A DNA stretch of 64,000 nucleotides, from assembly GCA_903851365.1 (NCBI GenBank), contig CAINOB010000064.1, forward strand, positions 115,088 to 179,087, given 5' to 3'. This DNA comes from an uncultured Bacteroidota bacterium. Lineage in GTDB: Bacteria > Bacteroidota > Bacteroidia > Bacteroidales > UBA12481. A program made the position numbers and the translations under genes. This document shows, piece by piece, positions 51,293-60,049 of this stretch. The notes below the pieces were generated by a model. That model searched no databases and was not told the DNA's origin. It saw only the letters and a program-made list of their open reading frames with translations. Positions within the stretch are counted from its first letter, which is position 1, and each line of letters begins with the position of its first letter.

Positions 51293-51757
51293 ATGGATCA
51301 CGAAGAAAAAGATCTGGAAATATTCTCTTTTGAGGGCACCGATTATAAAACCAGGCTTACGGAAAAGTTCCGTAAACACAAGCCTTACGAGCCTGAGGAT
51401 CCGACGAAAATAACTGCTCAGATTCCCGGAACCATGCTCAAGGTCCTGGTAAGGGAAGGTCAGTATATTAACCCCTCAAAATTGTTGTTTATTCTTGAAG
51501 CCATGAAAATGAAGAATAAAGTATTCTCTTCAGTTTCCGGCAGAATCAAGAAAATACATATTGTTGAAGGCCAGATAGTAACCAAAAACCAACTACTGCT
51601 CGAACTCGGGGAACCTGAGTCTTTGCTAAAAAAGCTTTTGGAAAAATCACCGCCGAAACCTCCTAAACCACCGAAGCCGCCAAAAGCTCCAAAGCCGCCA
51701 AAGCCCGAGAAAGTGGCCAAAAATAAAAAAGTCGCTAAAGCCGCTCCTTCCAAATAA
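51293..51757 (+). CDS. Biotin carboxyl carrier protein with Pro/Lys-rich C-terminal tail
   Basis: This 154-residue biotinyl protein carries transferred carboxyl groups on biotin linked to Lys72 in ILEAMKMKNKVFSSVSG; the barrel spans about residues 38-108. Unusually, the Pro-rich segment is after the domain, with repeated PPKP units (PPKPPKPPKAPKPPKP) and a basic end (KVAKNKKVAKAAPSK). In related carriers the flexible linker normally precedes the biotin domain. The gene follows the carboxyltransferase by 20 bp and is its partner. Its 3' end overlaps convergent ispE by 23 bp. Confidence 0.93.
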   Translation: MDHEEKDLEIFSFEGTDYKTRLTEKFRKHKPYEPEDPTKITAQIPGTMLKVLVREGQYINPSKLLFILEAMKMKNKVFSSVSGRIKKIHIVEGQIVTKNQLLLELGEPESLLKKLLEKSPPKPPKPPKPPKAPKPPKPEKVAKNKKVAKAAPSK

Positions 51758-52556
51758 ACCAGGCAGAAAGAGCTGGCGGCACCTCGGTTTCACGGTCAAA
51801 CAGTCCGTAAACTGCCGAACCGCTGCCGGTCATGCTTGCATAAATGGCTCCTGATCGGTACAGTTCCTCCTTGATTTGCTGGATGATGGGTTGTTGCTCA
51901 AAAGCATAGGGCTCAAAAACATTCTGGATAAGCCCCTTCCAACGGTCCTTGGGTAACCCGACCATTTCCTCTAAAGATACTTCAGACCGGCCTATCGGAA
52001 CATGCCTGTAGGCTGCGGCTGTGGAGATACCCGTTCCGGGATGAAAAAGTTGAAGGTAACACCCATTAAGCGAGATGTTTGCATTCGAAATAATTTCACC
52101 TCTACCTTTTGCGAAGGATGGTTCGCATTCAAGAAGAAAGGGGCAATCGCTTCCTAACTCCAGTGCCATTTGTGATAATTCAACGTTCGGAATTCCTAAC
52201 CCGAATAACCTATCCAAAACTTTAAGCATCGCTGCTCCGTCGGAGGACCCACCCCCCAGACCCGCTCCTGTTGGTATGCACTTATGAACAAAGGCCCGGA
52301 CCCCTGGCAACTTTGCCCTTTCGTTTAAAATCCGATACGCCCTGACTACTAAATTGGTATCAGGATTTCCGTCTACAGGAATCCCCGTAAGGGAAAGATC
52401 GATGATTCCGTCTGCACCGCCACCGACCGGAACCACTTCAAGAATATCAGAGAACCCAATGGGATAAAAAAGAGTTTCGATATTATGATAACCATCTGCA
52501 CGCTTGTCAGTTACGTATAACCCTAAATTGATTTTGGCAGCAGGAAATTCGACCAT
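51735..52556 (-). CDS. ispE: 4-diphosphocytidyl-2-C-methyl-D-erythritol kinase
   Basis: IspE phosphorylates CDP-ME in the non-mevalonate isoprenoid pathway. The 273-residue GHMP kinase has the N-terminal substrate motif AAKINLGLYVTDKRADGYHN, ATP-binding PTGAGLGGGSSDGAAMLK and the C-terminal ASMTGSGSAVYGLFD. All are canonical, and the length is normal. It is a single gene divergent from dnaB, with a weak -7-like TACTTTCG at 52588-52595 on the minus strand. Confidence 0.96.
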   Translation of the reverse strand: MVEFPAAKINLGLYVTDKRADGYHNIETLFYPIGFSDILEVVPVGGGADGIIDLSLTGIPVDGNPDTNLVVRAYRILNERAKLPGVRAFVHKCIPTGAGLGGGSSDGAAMLKVLDRLFGLGIPNVELSQMALELGSDCPFLLECEPSFAKGRGEIISNANISLNGCYLQLFHPGTGISTAAAYRHVPIGRSEVSLEEMVGLPKDRWKGLIQNVFEPYAFEQQPIIQQIKEELYRSGAIYASMTGSGSAVYGLFDRETEVPPALSAWFIWKERL

Positions 52557-52587
52557 GATTTATCGGTGTCAGATTTATCAACAAACC

Positions 52588-52595
52588 CGAAAGTA
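52588..52595 (-). promoter_or_regulatory. Weak -7-like motif for ispE
   Basis: TACTTTCG on the minus strand matches TAnnTTTG except at one position, 31 bp before the ispE start. The same octamer occurs upstream of the GH106 gene. Confidence 0.3.
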
Positions 52596-52649
52596 ACTGT
52601 TTTTTTAATTAATTTTCTCTTCATCTTTGTTCCCCCAACTATCAAATGA

Positions 52650-54092
52650 ATGGCTCAGAAAAAAAATAACGACACCAACCGGCGGGTTCAGGAGATCATG
52701 CAGGACCTCGGAAAAATCCCTCCTCAGGCTCTCGAGCTGGAGGAAGCCGTACTCGGTGCAATCATGCTCGAAAAGGATGCCATCATATCCGTAATCGACA
52801 TTCTTAAGCCCGATTGCTTTTATAAAGACACCCATCGGATTATTTTCGAAGCAGTCAGGGCATTATCCATGAACCTGCAGCCTATCGACCTGCTGACGGT
52901 AACGGAAGAATTAAAAAAACAGGGCAAGCTCGATATCGTCGGAGGCCCCTATTTTCTCACTCAACTTACTACAAAAATTGCTTCGGCGGCTCATGTGGAA
53001 TACCATGCCCGAATCGTGGCACAAAAATATATCCAGCGCGAACTGATCAGGGTATCTTCAGATATTCAGGAAAAAGCATTCGATTCCACCCAGGACGTGG
53101 ATGAGCTTCTCGATTTTGCAGAGAGCGAACTTTTTGAGGTCGCTTTCAGCAATATCAAGAAAGAAACACTCCGGATCGATATCGTCATCGACAGGGCGCT
53201 GAAACGCATGGAGGAGCTCTCATCCAAAGAAGCAGGGCTCAGCGGTGTGCCCTCGGGATTCACCAATCTCGACCGTATTACTTCCGGATGGCAACCTTCC
53301 GACCTGGTGATCATCGCTGCCCGCCCATCCATGGGAAAAACTGCATTTATGTTGTCAATGGCACGAAATATGGCCGTTGAACATGAAAAGCCGGTAGCCA
53401 TCTTTTCTCTTGAAATGTCAAGTCTGCAGCTTGTTAACCGCCTGATCGTCAGTGAAACAGAATTAGCTGCTGAGAAAATCCGTAATGGCAGACTGCAGAA
53501 ATTTGAATGGGAACAGCTGGAAATAAAATTAAAGAGCCTTCTTAAAGCTCCCATATTTATTGATGATACTCCGGCAATTTCAGTTTTCGAGCTGCGGGCA
53601 AAAGCCCGAAGGCTTAAACTGGAGCATAAAATCGAACTGCTCGTAGTCGACTATCTTCAACTAATGAGCGGTCCGCCCGATAGCCAGGGTAACCGCGAAC
53701 AGGAGGTCAGCAGCATTTCCAGATCGCTCAAGGCTATAGCCAAGGAACTTGATATCCCGATCATCGCCCTTTCGCAGCTGAACCGTTCCGTTGAACTCCG
53801 GGCCGGCGACAAGCGCCCACAGCTTTCCGACTTGCGTGAATCCGGGGCTATTGAGCAGGATGCAGATATAGTAATCTTCATCCACCGGCCTGAAAAATAT
53901 GGACTGACCGAAGATTCTGAAGGTCGCTCAACCATCGGTTTGGCCGAAATAATAATTGCAAAACACCGTAACGGCGCCGTCGGCGATATCCAGCTTAGAT
54001 TCCGCTCAGAGCAAGCGAAATTCCTGGAACTCGACGACGATTTCAGTATACCGGTCTATGACGATCTCGAAAATCCATCGGTAAAATTCTAA
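52650..54092 (+). CDS. dnaB: Replicative DNA helicase DnaB
   Basis: DnaB is the hexameric helicase that unwinds DNA ahead of the replication fork. The 480-residue protein has the N-terminal primase-interaction domain (PPQALELEEAVLGAIMLEKD) and a RecA-type motor. Walker A is ARPSMGKTAFMLSMA, Walker B region LLVVDYLQLMSG, with ALSQLNRSVELR and SDLRESGAIEQDADIVIFIH. There is no intein, and the length is typical. It is divergent from ispE. Confidence 0.98.
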   Translation: MAQKKNNDTNRRVQEIMQDLGKIPPQALELEEAVLGAIMLEKDAIISVIDILKPDCFYKDTHRIIFEAVRALSMNLQPIDLLTVTEELKKQGKLDIVGGPYFLTQLTTKIASAAHVEYHARIVAQKYIQRELIRVSSDIQEKAFDSTQDVDELLDFAESELFEVAFSNIKKETLRIDIVIDRALKRMEELSSKEAGLSGVPSGFTNLDRITSGWQPSDLVIIAARPSMGKTAFMLSMARNMAVEHEKPVAIFSLEMSSLQLVNRLIVSETELAAEKIRNGRLQKFEWEQLEIKLKSLLKAPIFIDDTPAISVFELRAKARRLKLEHKIELLVVDYLQLMSGPPDSQGNREQEVSSISRSLKAIAKELDIPIIALSQLNRSVELRAGDKRPQLSDLRESGAIEQDADIVIFIHRPEKYGLTEDSEGRSTIGLAEIIIAKHRNGAVGDIQLRFRSEQAKFLELDDDFSIPVYDDLENPSVKF

Positions 54093-54147
54093 TCGAGAAT
54101 GAACCACTCAAATAAACCTCCGGATTATCCTGACGCCTTCTGATTCA

Positions 54148-55413
54148 ATGAAATTCAAATCCCTAATAACGACTCTGATCTTTCTGTTACTCCGGACCGG
54201 TATCTCACAGGGAGCTTTCCTGCTGTTGCCGATGGATAATAATCAGACCAATCATCTTAAGGCTTACGGAATCGCCTACCTGGCCCTCCAGAAAGGCAAC
54301 ACGCTGGAATGGCTGCTAAACTACCGCGGAGGTAGCTTCATGATCCCATTCTCAGACGAAATACAACAGGAATGCGTTCTGCGTGGCATTAAAACTGAAA
54401 TCATTCCTGATGCCACCCGCCTTCAGATTCTGGATGAAATAGCCAGACCAGATAATAATATGGATGTCATGAAAATGGAGAAAGCTCCTAAAATTGCCGT
54501 TTATGCCCCGGTCGACAAACAACCCTGGGACGATGCGGTGATCATGGCCCTGGATTACGCTGAGATTCCATACGACAGAATATATGATGGAGAAGTTATC
54601 GAAGGAAAATTAAAAAACTACGACTGGCTACACCTTCATCATGAGGACTTTACGGGCCAATATGGTCGATTCTATAAAACGTTCAACCATATGCTCTGGT
54701 ACCAGAAACAGGTTTCCGACAATGAGGCTATGGCGGCGAAATATGGATTCAGCAAAGTTTCAAAAATGAAACTTTACGTCGCGCTCGCCATCAAAAGCTA
54801 TGTGGGAGAAGGCGGATTTCTTTTTGCCATGTGCTCAGGAACAGATTCTTTCGATATCGCCCTCGCAGCCCAGAATGTTGATATCTGCGCCCAGATGTAC
54901 GATGGCGACCCGATCGATCCAGAGGCTAATCAAAAGCTTGACTTTTCTCAAACTCTTGCATTTCAGAATTTCAAACTGATCGACGATCCACTCGAGTATG
55001 AGTTTTCCACCATCGATGCTACCGACTCCCGACGAGTTGCCCAAAACCAGGATTATTTTACATTATTTGAATACTCCGCTAAGTGGGATCCCGTGCCAAC
55101 CATGCTTTGCCAGAATCATACGCGGATAATCAAGGGCTTCATGGGACAAACAACCGCATTCATCAAGGATTACGTTAAACCAGCCGTATTGGTTATGGGC
55201 GAGAACAAAGCCCTCAACGAAGCAAGGTATATTCATGGGGAATTTGGCAAGGGAACCTGGACATTCTACGGGGGCCACGATCCTGAGGATTACCAGCATC
55301 TGGTTGGCGATAAACCAACCGATCTGTCATTGCACCCCAATTCACCGGGCTACAGGCTCATCCTCAATAATGTTCTATTCCCGGCCGCCAAAAAGAAGAA
55401 GCAAAAAACCTAA
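54148..55413 (+). CDS. Conserved secreted Bacteroidota protein (often labelled asparagine synthetase B)
   Basis: This 421-residue exported protein has a signal peptide (LITTLIFLLLRTGISQGAFL). It contains LLPMDNNQTNHLKAYGIAYL, LNYRGGSFMIPFSD, YDWLHLHHEDFTGQYGRFYK and GTWTFYGGHDPEDYQHLVGD. From memory of the family, close homologues are widespread in the phylum and keep the basic end [11 protein letters not shown]. Databases sometimes call the family asparagine synthetase B, but no glutaminase Cys at the N-terminus and no ATP-pyrophosphatase loop are visible, so that label is unsupported. Conserved His, Asp and Tyr clusters hint at an enzyme. It follows dnaB by 55 bp, and its end overlaps convergent rsmI. 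Confidence 0.8.
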   Translation: MKFKSLITTLIFLLLRTGISQGAFLLLPMDNNQTNHLKAYGIAYLALQKGNTLEWLLNYRGGSFMIPFSDEIQQECVLRGIKTEIIPDATRLQILDEIARPDNNMDVMKMEKAPKIAVYAPVDKQPWDDAVIMALDYAEIPYDRIYDGEVIEGKLKNYDWLHLHHEDFTGQYGRFYKTFNHMLWYQKQVSDNEAMAAKYGFSKVSKMKLYVALAIKSYVGEGGFLFAMCSGTDSFDIALAAQNVDICAQMYDGDPIDPEANQKLDFSQTLAFQNFKLIDDPLEYEFSTIDATDSRRVAQNQDYFTLFEYSAKWDPVPTMLCQNHTRIIKGFMGQTTAFIKDYVKPAVLVMGENKALNEARYIHGEFGKGTWTFYGGHDPEDYQHLVGDKPTDLSLHPNSPGYRLILNNVLFPAAKKKKQKT

Positions 55414-56090
55414 GCTCCTTCAATAACTACCACAATCTCTCCCCTCGGAGCTATCTCAGTAAAATGGATGATTAATTCATCGAGCGTTCCCCGCACAGTT
55501 TCCTCATGCATCTTGGTCAGCTCACGCGATATAGTGGCGCGCCTGGCACCGCCGAATTCAGGAACCAGCTGACCCAATGTCTTGACGAGGCGCATGGGTG
55601 ATTCATACAGGATGATCGTTCTTTTCTCCACCGATAATTCCCGAATTCTTGTTTGCTTGCCCTTTTTTAATGGCAGAAATCCTTCAAAAACAAAACGGTC
55701 GCACGGAAATCCCGAATTTACCAATGCAGGAATCAGCGCTGTGGGACCGGGAAGGCACTCAACCTCAAACCCGGCTTGCAGACACTCTCTGACCAGTAGA
55801 AATCCAGGATCGGAAATCCCCGGTGTCCCGGCATCAGAAATCAAAGCCGCTTTTTCTCCTCCGTTTAACTTCTTGATGATACCCTGCACCCCATTATGCT
55901 CATTGAATTTATGATGCGGATAGAGTGGTTTATTAATTTTCAGATGATTTAACAATACTCTCGATGTGCGGGTGTCCTCAGCCAGGATAAAATCGACCTC
56001 ACCTAAAACCCGGATGGCACGTAGGGTGATATCTTCGAGATTACCGATTGGTGTTGGGACCAGATATAATTGGATATTCCTGTCAATCAT
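55410..56090 (-). CDS. rsmI: 16S rRNA 2'-O-methyltransferase RsmI
   Basis: RsmI methylates the ribose of C1402 in 16S rRNA. The 226-residue protein has the tetrapyrrole-methylase fold signature: [53 protein letters not shown] and [20 protein letters not shown]. Motifs are complete and the length is somewhat short, because the helical C-terminal extension seen in E. coli is absent. It overlaps the upstream thymidine kinase gene by 4 bp, forming a two-gene operon. Confidence 0.96.
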   Translation of the reverse strand: MIDRNIQLYLVPTPIGNLEDITLRAIRVLGEVDFILAEDTRTSRVLLNHLKINKPLYPHHKFNEHNGVQGIIKKLNGGEKAALISDAGTPGISDPGFLLVRECLQAGFEVECLPGPTALIPALVNSGFPCDRFVFEGFLPLKKGKQTRIRELSVEKRTIILYESPMRLVKTLGQLVPEFGGARRATISRELTKMHEETVRGTLDELIIHFTEIAPRGEIVVVIEGA

Positions 56091-56680
56091 TTATTTCCAT
56101 GTTCCAGATTAAAACACGACCGGCATAGCGGTTCATATTTATCAGTCTCGCCAAGAACAACCAGCTGATTCGATTCACTGGTACGGTGAGAATATAAAGC
56201 TAGATTTCCGCATCTGATACAAATCGCATGAACCTTGGTAATATCCTCTGATGTCGCCATCAATGCAGGTAGAGGTCCGAAAGGCTTGCCAAGATAATCC
56301 ATATCCAACCCGGCTACAATCACACGAACACCCTGGTTAGCCAGCGAATTGCAAACATCCACCAGGCTCATGTCGAAGAATTGTGCTTCGTCGATACCAA
56401 TAACATCAACATCACCGGTCATCAGTAAAATATTTCCTGGTGAAGCAACAGGGGTGCAACGTATGGCTTTGGCATCATGCGATACCACATCCTCAACGGA
56501 ATAACGTGTATCGATCATCGGTTTAAAAATCTCAACCCGTTGACGTGCAATGCGTGCACGGTTGAGCCGACGGATCAGTTCTTCCGTTTTGCCGGAGAAC
56601 ATCGATCCGCAGATCACCTCGATCCATCCCCTTGGTGGAGCCCCGATCCGACTTGTTTCAGGAAAGAAATACTGGTCCAA
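56087..56680 (-). CDS. tdk: Thymidine kinase
   Basis: This type II thymidine kinase salvages thymidine to dTMP. The 197-residue protein has the P-loop [20 protein letters not shown], the DEAQFFD Walker-B-like motif with the catalytic Glu, and a zinc-binding pair CIRCG and CRSC. It is transcribed with rsmI, from a TATTTTTG motif at 56712-56719 on the minus strand. Confidence 0.96.
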   Translation of the reverse strand: MDQYFFPETSRIGAPPRGWIEVICGSMFSGKTEELIRRLNRARIARQRVEIFKPMIDTRYSVEDVVSHDAKAIRCTPVASPGNILLMTGDVDVIGIDEAQFFDMSLVDVCNSLANQGVRVIVAGLDMDYLGKPFGPLPALMATSEDITKVHAICIRCGNLALYSHRTSESNQLVVLGETDKYEPLCRSCFNLEHGNK

Positions 56681-56711
56681 TAAGTATTTTAGATTATGAT
56701 CGTTATTTTTA

Positions 56712-56719
56712 CAAAAATA
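56712..56719 (-). promoter_or_regulatory. -7 promoter motif for tdk-rsmI
   Basis: On the minus strand TATTTTTG matches TAnnTTTG exactly, 32 bp before the tdk start codon, in the 47-bp divergent region shared with the gene at 56728. Confidence 0.5.
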
Positions 56720-56727
56720 AAAGAATT

Positions 56728-57591
56728 ATGGACAGTTCAGAAACCATCGGGAACCTGCGGAACGATCTCGCCGAAATTCAAAAAATATTCGACTGGATGG
56801 AAAAATCCGGTGAGATTCATCAGATCGATATCGATATTCTCCTGAAGAATACCAGGCACTTGTACAGCAATCTTTTAAACCTTCCGGCAGGTGGAATTGA
56901 AACCAGCAAACCGCAAATGGCGGAACCTGTACCACAACCAGAGCCAGAACCAGAACCAGAACCCGAACCAGAACCCGAACCCGAACCGGAACCGGAATGG
57001 GAACCCGAACCCGAACCTGAGGCGGATATTGAACCACCTATGGATGATGAATTTGAGCCGGAAAAGGAATCTGACCTTGAACCGGGATGGGAACCTTATT
57101 TGGAACCCGAACCACTTCCTCAACCTGCCAGGCCGGTTGTCCCGACAGCGCCTCCAGTTTCTTTTCAACCTCCTGTTCAGCAAACAGGAAGCCAGCTTGG
57201 ATCGATTTTTCCTAACTTTGAACCCCCGGCTCCAAAACCACAAAAACATGCGATACGCGAAAACAGTTTAGGTGGCAGCCTTTTCCAGCCTGATCAAAGT
57301 TTGAACGAAATGTACCGCAAGCAGAAATCTCCTCAGGATGTTGCAACGCCGACAGCTGATATTCCGATCACCGATATCTGGTCCGCAATTTCTATCAATG
57401 AGAGATTCCTCTTTATCAGGGAACTATTCGGGAACGATCCTGAAGGATTTAAAAATACGGTAACTCTCCTCAATAGCCTGAGCTCCTTTGAAGCTGCAAA
57501 AAAATTCATGACCGACAGATTCCGCTGGGATGAAAATAATCAGGTCGCCAATGACTTTCTTAATGTGGTCAGACGAAGATTCCTGAAATGA
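56728..57591 (+). CDS. Hypothetical protein with Glu-Pro repeat linker
   Basis: This 287-residue protein has no signal peptide. Residues 1-55 form a helical N-terminal segment (SSETIGNLRNDLAEIQKIFD). An acidic Glu/Pro repeat region (PEPEPEPEPEPE and variants) runs to about residue 130, then a Pro-rich linker. The C-terminal helical domain (TDIWSAISINERFLFIRELF, TLLNSLSSFEAAKKFMTDRF) is a conserved Bacteroidota segment of unknown role. The ATG at 56728 is chosen because the longer open frame runs back into the tdk promoter. It overlaps murF-alr by 4 bp, so it is coupled to cell-wall synthesis. Confidence 0.82.
   Translation: MDSSETIGNLRNDLAEIQKIFDWMEKSGEIHQIDIDILLKNTRHLYSNLLNLPAGGIETSKPQMAEPVPQPEPEPEPEPEPEPEPEPEPEWEPEPEPEADIEPPMDDEFEPEKESDLEPGWEPYLEPEPLPQPARPVVPTAPPVSFQPPVQQTGSQLGSIFPNFEPPAPKPQKHAIRENSLGGSLFQPDQSLNEMYRKQKSPQDVATPTADIPITDIWSAISINERFLFIRELFGNDPEGFKNTVTLLNSLSSFEAAKKFMTDRFRWDENNQVANDFLNVVRRRFLK
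56931..57027 (+). repeat. Glu-Pro hexanucleotide repeat tract
   Basis: A run of GARCCN hexamers (about 16 Glu-Pro dipeptides with small interruptions, including one Trp) encodes a rigid acidic spacer. Such low-complexity tracts can change length by slippage. Confidence 0.75.
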
Positions 57592-60047
57592 TCCGTTATA
57601 CCGTTGGCGATATTGCAAACATAACCGGCAGCAGTCTAAACGGTAAACCCGGACTGATAATTCGCCAGGTCTGCACCGATACGCGAAGGATTGATCAACC
57701 ATCGGAAAGCCTCTTTATCGCTCTCAAAGGTCCCAGCCACGATGGGCACCGGTTTTTACAAGAAGCTTATCAGTCAGGCATCAGGTCATTTTTGGTGGGC
57801 AGCCTTCCTGAAAACACCGGGCTTTTCGCCGATTCAACCTTCATTGTCAACGAAAATCCCCTTAATGCTTTGCAGGATTTTGCCGCATGGCACCGAAAAC
57901 AATTTAAAGGCAAGCTGATCGCCATTACCGGAAGCAACGGAAAAACCATCATAAAAGAATGGCTCGCACAAATTATGCTGGCCTCATTTCAGGTCGTCAG
58001 AAGTCCAAAATCCTATAACTCACAGATTGGTGTCCCTCTGTCGGTTCTTAACATCTCGGGAAATGAAGACTATGCAATATTAGAGGCAGGTATTTCCAGA
58101 CCGGATGAAATGATAAACCTGCAACGGATACTCAATCCTGATATTGGCATGATAACCAATATCGGCGACGCCCATCAGGAAAATTTCGCCGATCTGCAAT
58201 CCAAAACGCGGGAAAAGATCCTTCTTCTTAAAAATTGTTCTAAAATCTTTTATTGCCTCGATCATCCTCTGATCCATCAGGAAATATCACAAGCCGCTTT
58301 CGCCGGTAAAACATTTTCATGGTCGAAACATCAACCGGCTGATCTGCAGATCATAAGTGAGGTCATCAAAGGTCCTGCCTGTCAACTTAATGGATTATTC
58401 CAATCGCGCGAGGTAACGCTGACCATTCCGTTTACTGATCCAGCCTCCATCGAAAACCTTATCCATATCTGGCTACTGCTACTTTCCATCGGATTCGCGG
58501 AATCAGTGCTAAAGGATCAGGCAATGAAGCTGGAGCCGGTGCAGATGCGACTGGAACAAAAAGGTGGCATCAACAGGTGCACCTTGATTAACGATTATTA
58601 TAATTCTGATATTCAATCTCTTAAAATAGCTCTCGACCTGCTCTTTCAGCAAACATCTCAACCCCGGAAAACAATTATTCTTTCTGATATACTTCAAACA
58701 GGCCAATCTGAAGAAGCTCTTTACAAGGAGATAGGTCACCTGCTTGCCGACCGGAACCTTTACCGGCTCATTGGCATCGGTCCGGCTATTTATCGAAACC
58801 GCCATCTTTTTAAAGGCAACAGTACTATTCTCACCTCAACCGATGAGTTTCTCAATCAGGTAAATACCGAAGATTTCCAGGATGAAGCCATTCTACTGAA
58901 AGGCGCCCGCTCCTTTGCATTTGAACGGATCAGCAGCATTCTCGAAGCCAAGATTCATGCCACTACTCTTGAAATCAGGATGAATGATGTCCGGTATAAT
59001 CTGGAGCAATACCGGAAGTTAATCGGCCCCGAAGTGAAGATCATGACCATGGTAAAAGCCTTTAGCTATGGTAGCGGTGGTGTTGAAATGGCAAAGTTCC
59101 TGGCCCATGAAAGAGTCGATTACCTCGGTGTGGCTTTTGCGGATGAAGGAATTGACCTGCGCCGGGCAGGCATTAAAACTCCGGTATTAGTGATGAATCC
59201 GGATTTCAACCAATCCGATCTGATCATCGATCATCACCTCGAACCCGAAATCTATAACTGGAGCGGACTTAACACCTTCACCAAGTCGATCAGAAAATTG
59301 GGATTGGGGCCTTACCCTGTACACCTCAAACTCGATACCGGCATGCATCGTCTTGGCTTTGATTTTTGCGAAACCGAAAAAATATCGGATTACCTGGCCG
59401 GGCATCCTGAAATTTACCTGAAAAGTGTTTTCAGCCACCTGGCTGCCAGTGAAGATCCCGCCAATGATGATTTTACACGGCTCCAGATCAGCCGTTTCTC
59501 TGACGCATGCAATCAGCTTTCCGAAAAAACCGGCTATCCGTTTTTAAAACATATTCTCAACTCCTCAGGAATTGAACGCTTTCCAGAAGCACATTTCGAT
59601 ATGGTAAGGCTGGGAATTGGCTTATACGGGCAGGGCACCAGCGATCTGATAGATCTAAGGCCAATAGCTACTCTGAAAACAATTATTTCACAGATTCACG
59701 ACCTGCCTGCAGGGGAATCTGTCGGATACGGCAGACGGACAATTCTTGATAAACCCGCACGTATCGCGATCATTCCGATTGGTTATGCTGATGGCATAAA
59801 CAGACGGCTTGGCAATGGTAACTACCGGATGCTCGTTCACGGAAGCCTGGTTCCAACCATTGGGAATATCTGCATGGATATGACTATTCTCGACCTCAAT
59901 GGAATCAAGGCAAATGAAGGAGATGAGGTCATCGTTTTCGGACCGCAGAATCCCGTAACCGGTATTGCCGATATACTGCAGACAATCCCATACGAAGTGC
60001 TGACCTCGATATCACCGAGGGTAAAACGAATTTATCAGTTTGATTGA
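57588..60047 (+). CDS. Bifunctional MurF ligase / alanine racemase
   Basis: This 819-residue fusion carries two cell-wall enzymes. Residues 1-450 are MurF (UDP-MurNAc-tripeptide:D-Ala-D-Ala ligase), with IRQVCTDTRRI, the ATP loop AITGSNGKTIIKEWLAQIM and LEAGISRPDEM. Residues 460-819 are alanine racemase, with the PLP Lys490 in TMVKAFSYGSGG and the catalytic Tyr region IIPIGYADGINRRLGNGNYR, then GNICMDMTILDL. The racemase makes the D-Ala used upstream of MurF. The fusion is common in Bacteroidota. It follows the Glu-Pro protein with a 4-bp overlap. Confidence 0.96.
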   Translation: MIRYTVGDIANITGSSLNGKPGLIIRQVCTDTRRIDQPSESLFIALKGPSHDGHRFLQEAYQSGIRSFLVGSLPENTGLFADSTFIVNENPLNALQDFAAWHRKQFKGKLIAITGSNGKTIIKEWLAQIMLASFQVVRSPKSYNSQIGVPLSVLNISGNEDYAILEAGISRPDEMINLQRILNPDIGMITNIGDAHQENFADLQSKTREKILLLKNCSKIFYCLDHPLIHQEISQAAFAGKTFSWSKHQPADLQIISEVIKGPACQLNGLFQSREVTLTIPFTDPASIENLIHIWLLLLSIGFAESVLKDQAMKLEPVQMRLEQKGGINRCTLINDYYNSDIQSLKIALDLLFQQTSQPRKTIILSDILQTGQSEEALYKEIGHLLADRNLYRLIGIGPAIYRNRHLFKGNSTILTSTDEFLNQVNTEDFQDEAILLKGARSFAFERISSILEAKIHATTLEIRMNDVRYNLEQYRKLIGPEVKIMTMVKAFSYGSGGVEMAKFLAHERVDYLGVAFADEGIDLRRAGIKTPVLVMNPDFNQSDLIIDHHLEPEIYNWSGLNTFTKSIRKLGLGPYPVHLKLDTGMHRLGFDFCETEKISDYLAGHPEIYLKSVFSHLAASEDPANDDFTRLQISRFSDACNQLSEKTGYPFLKHILNSSGIERFPEAHFDMVRLGIGLYGQGTSDLIDLRPIATLKTIISQIHDLPAGESVGYGRRTILDKPARIAIIPIGYADGINRRLGNGNYRMLVHGSLVPTIGNICMDMTILDLNGIKANEGDEVIVFGPQNPVTGIADILQTIPYEVLTSISPRVKRIYQFD

Positions 60048-60049
60048 GA

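Noticed and set aside
54148..55413. Asparagine synthetase B
   Set aside because: No N-terminal catalytic Cys and no PP-loop are visible; only the customary database label supports it.
56875..57271. Alternative frames through the Glu-Pro tract
   Set aside because: Out-of-frame translations of the hexanucleotide repeat; the frame giving Glu-Pro continues into a conserved C-terminal domain.
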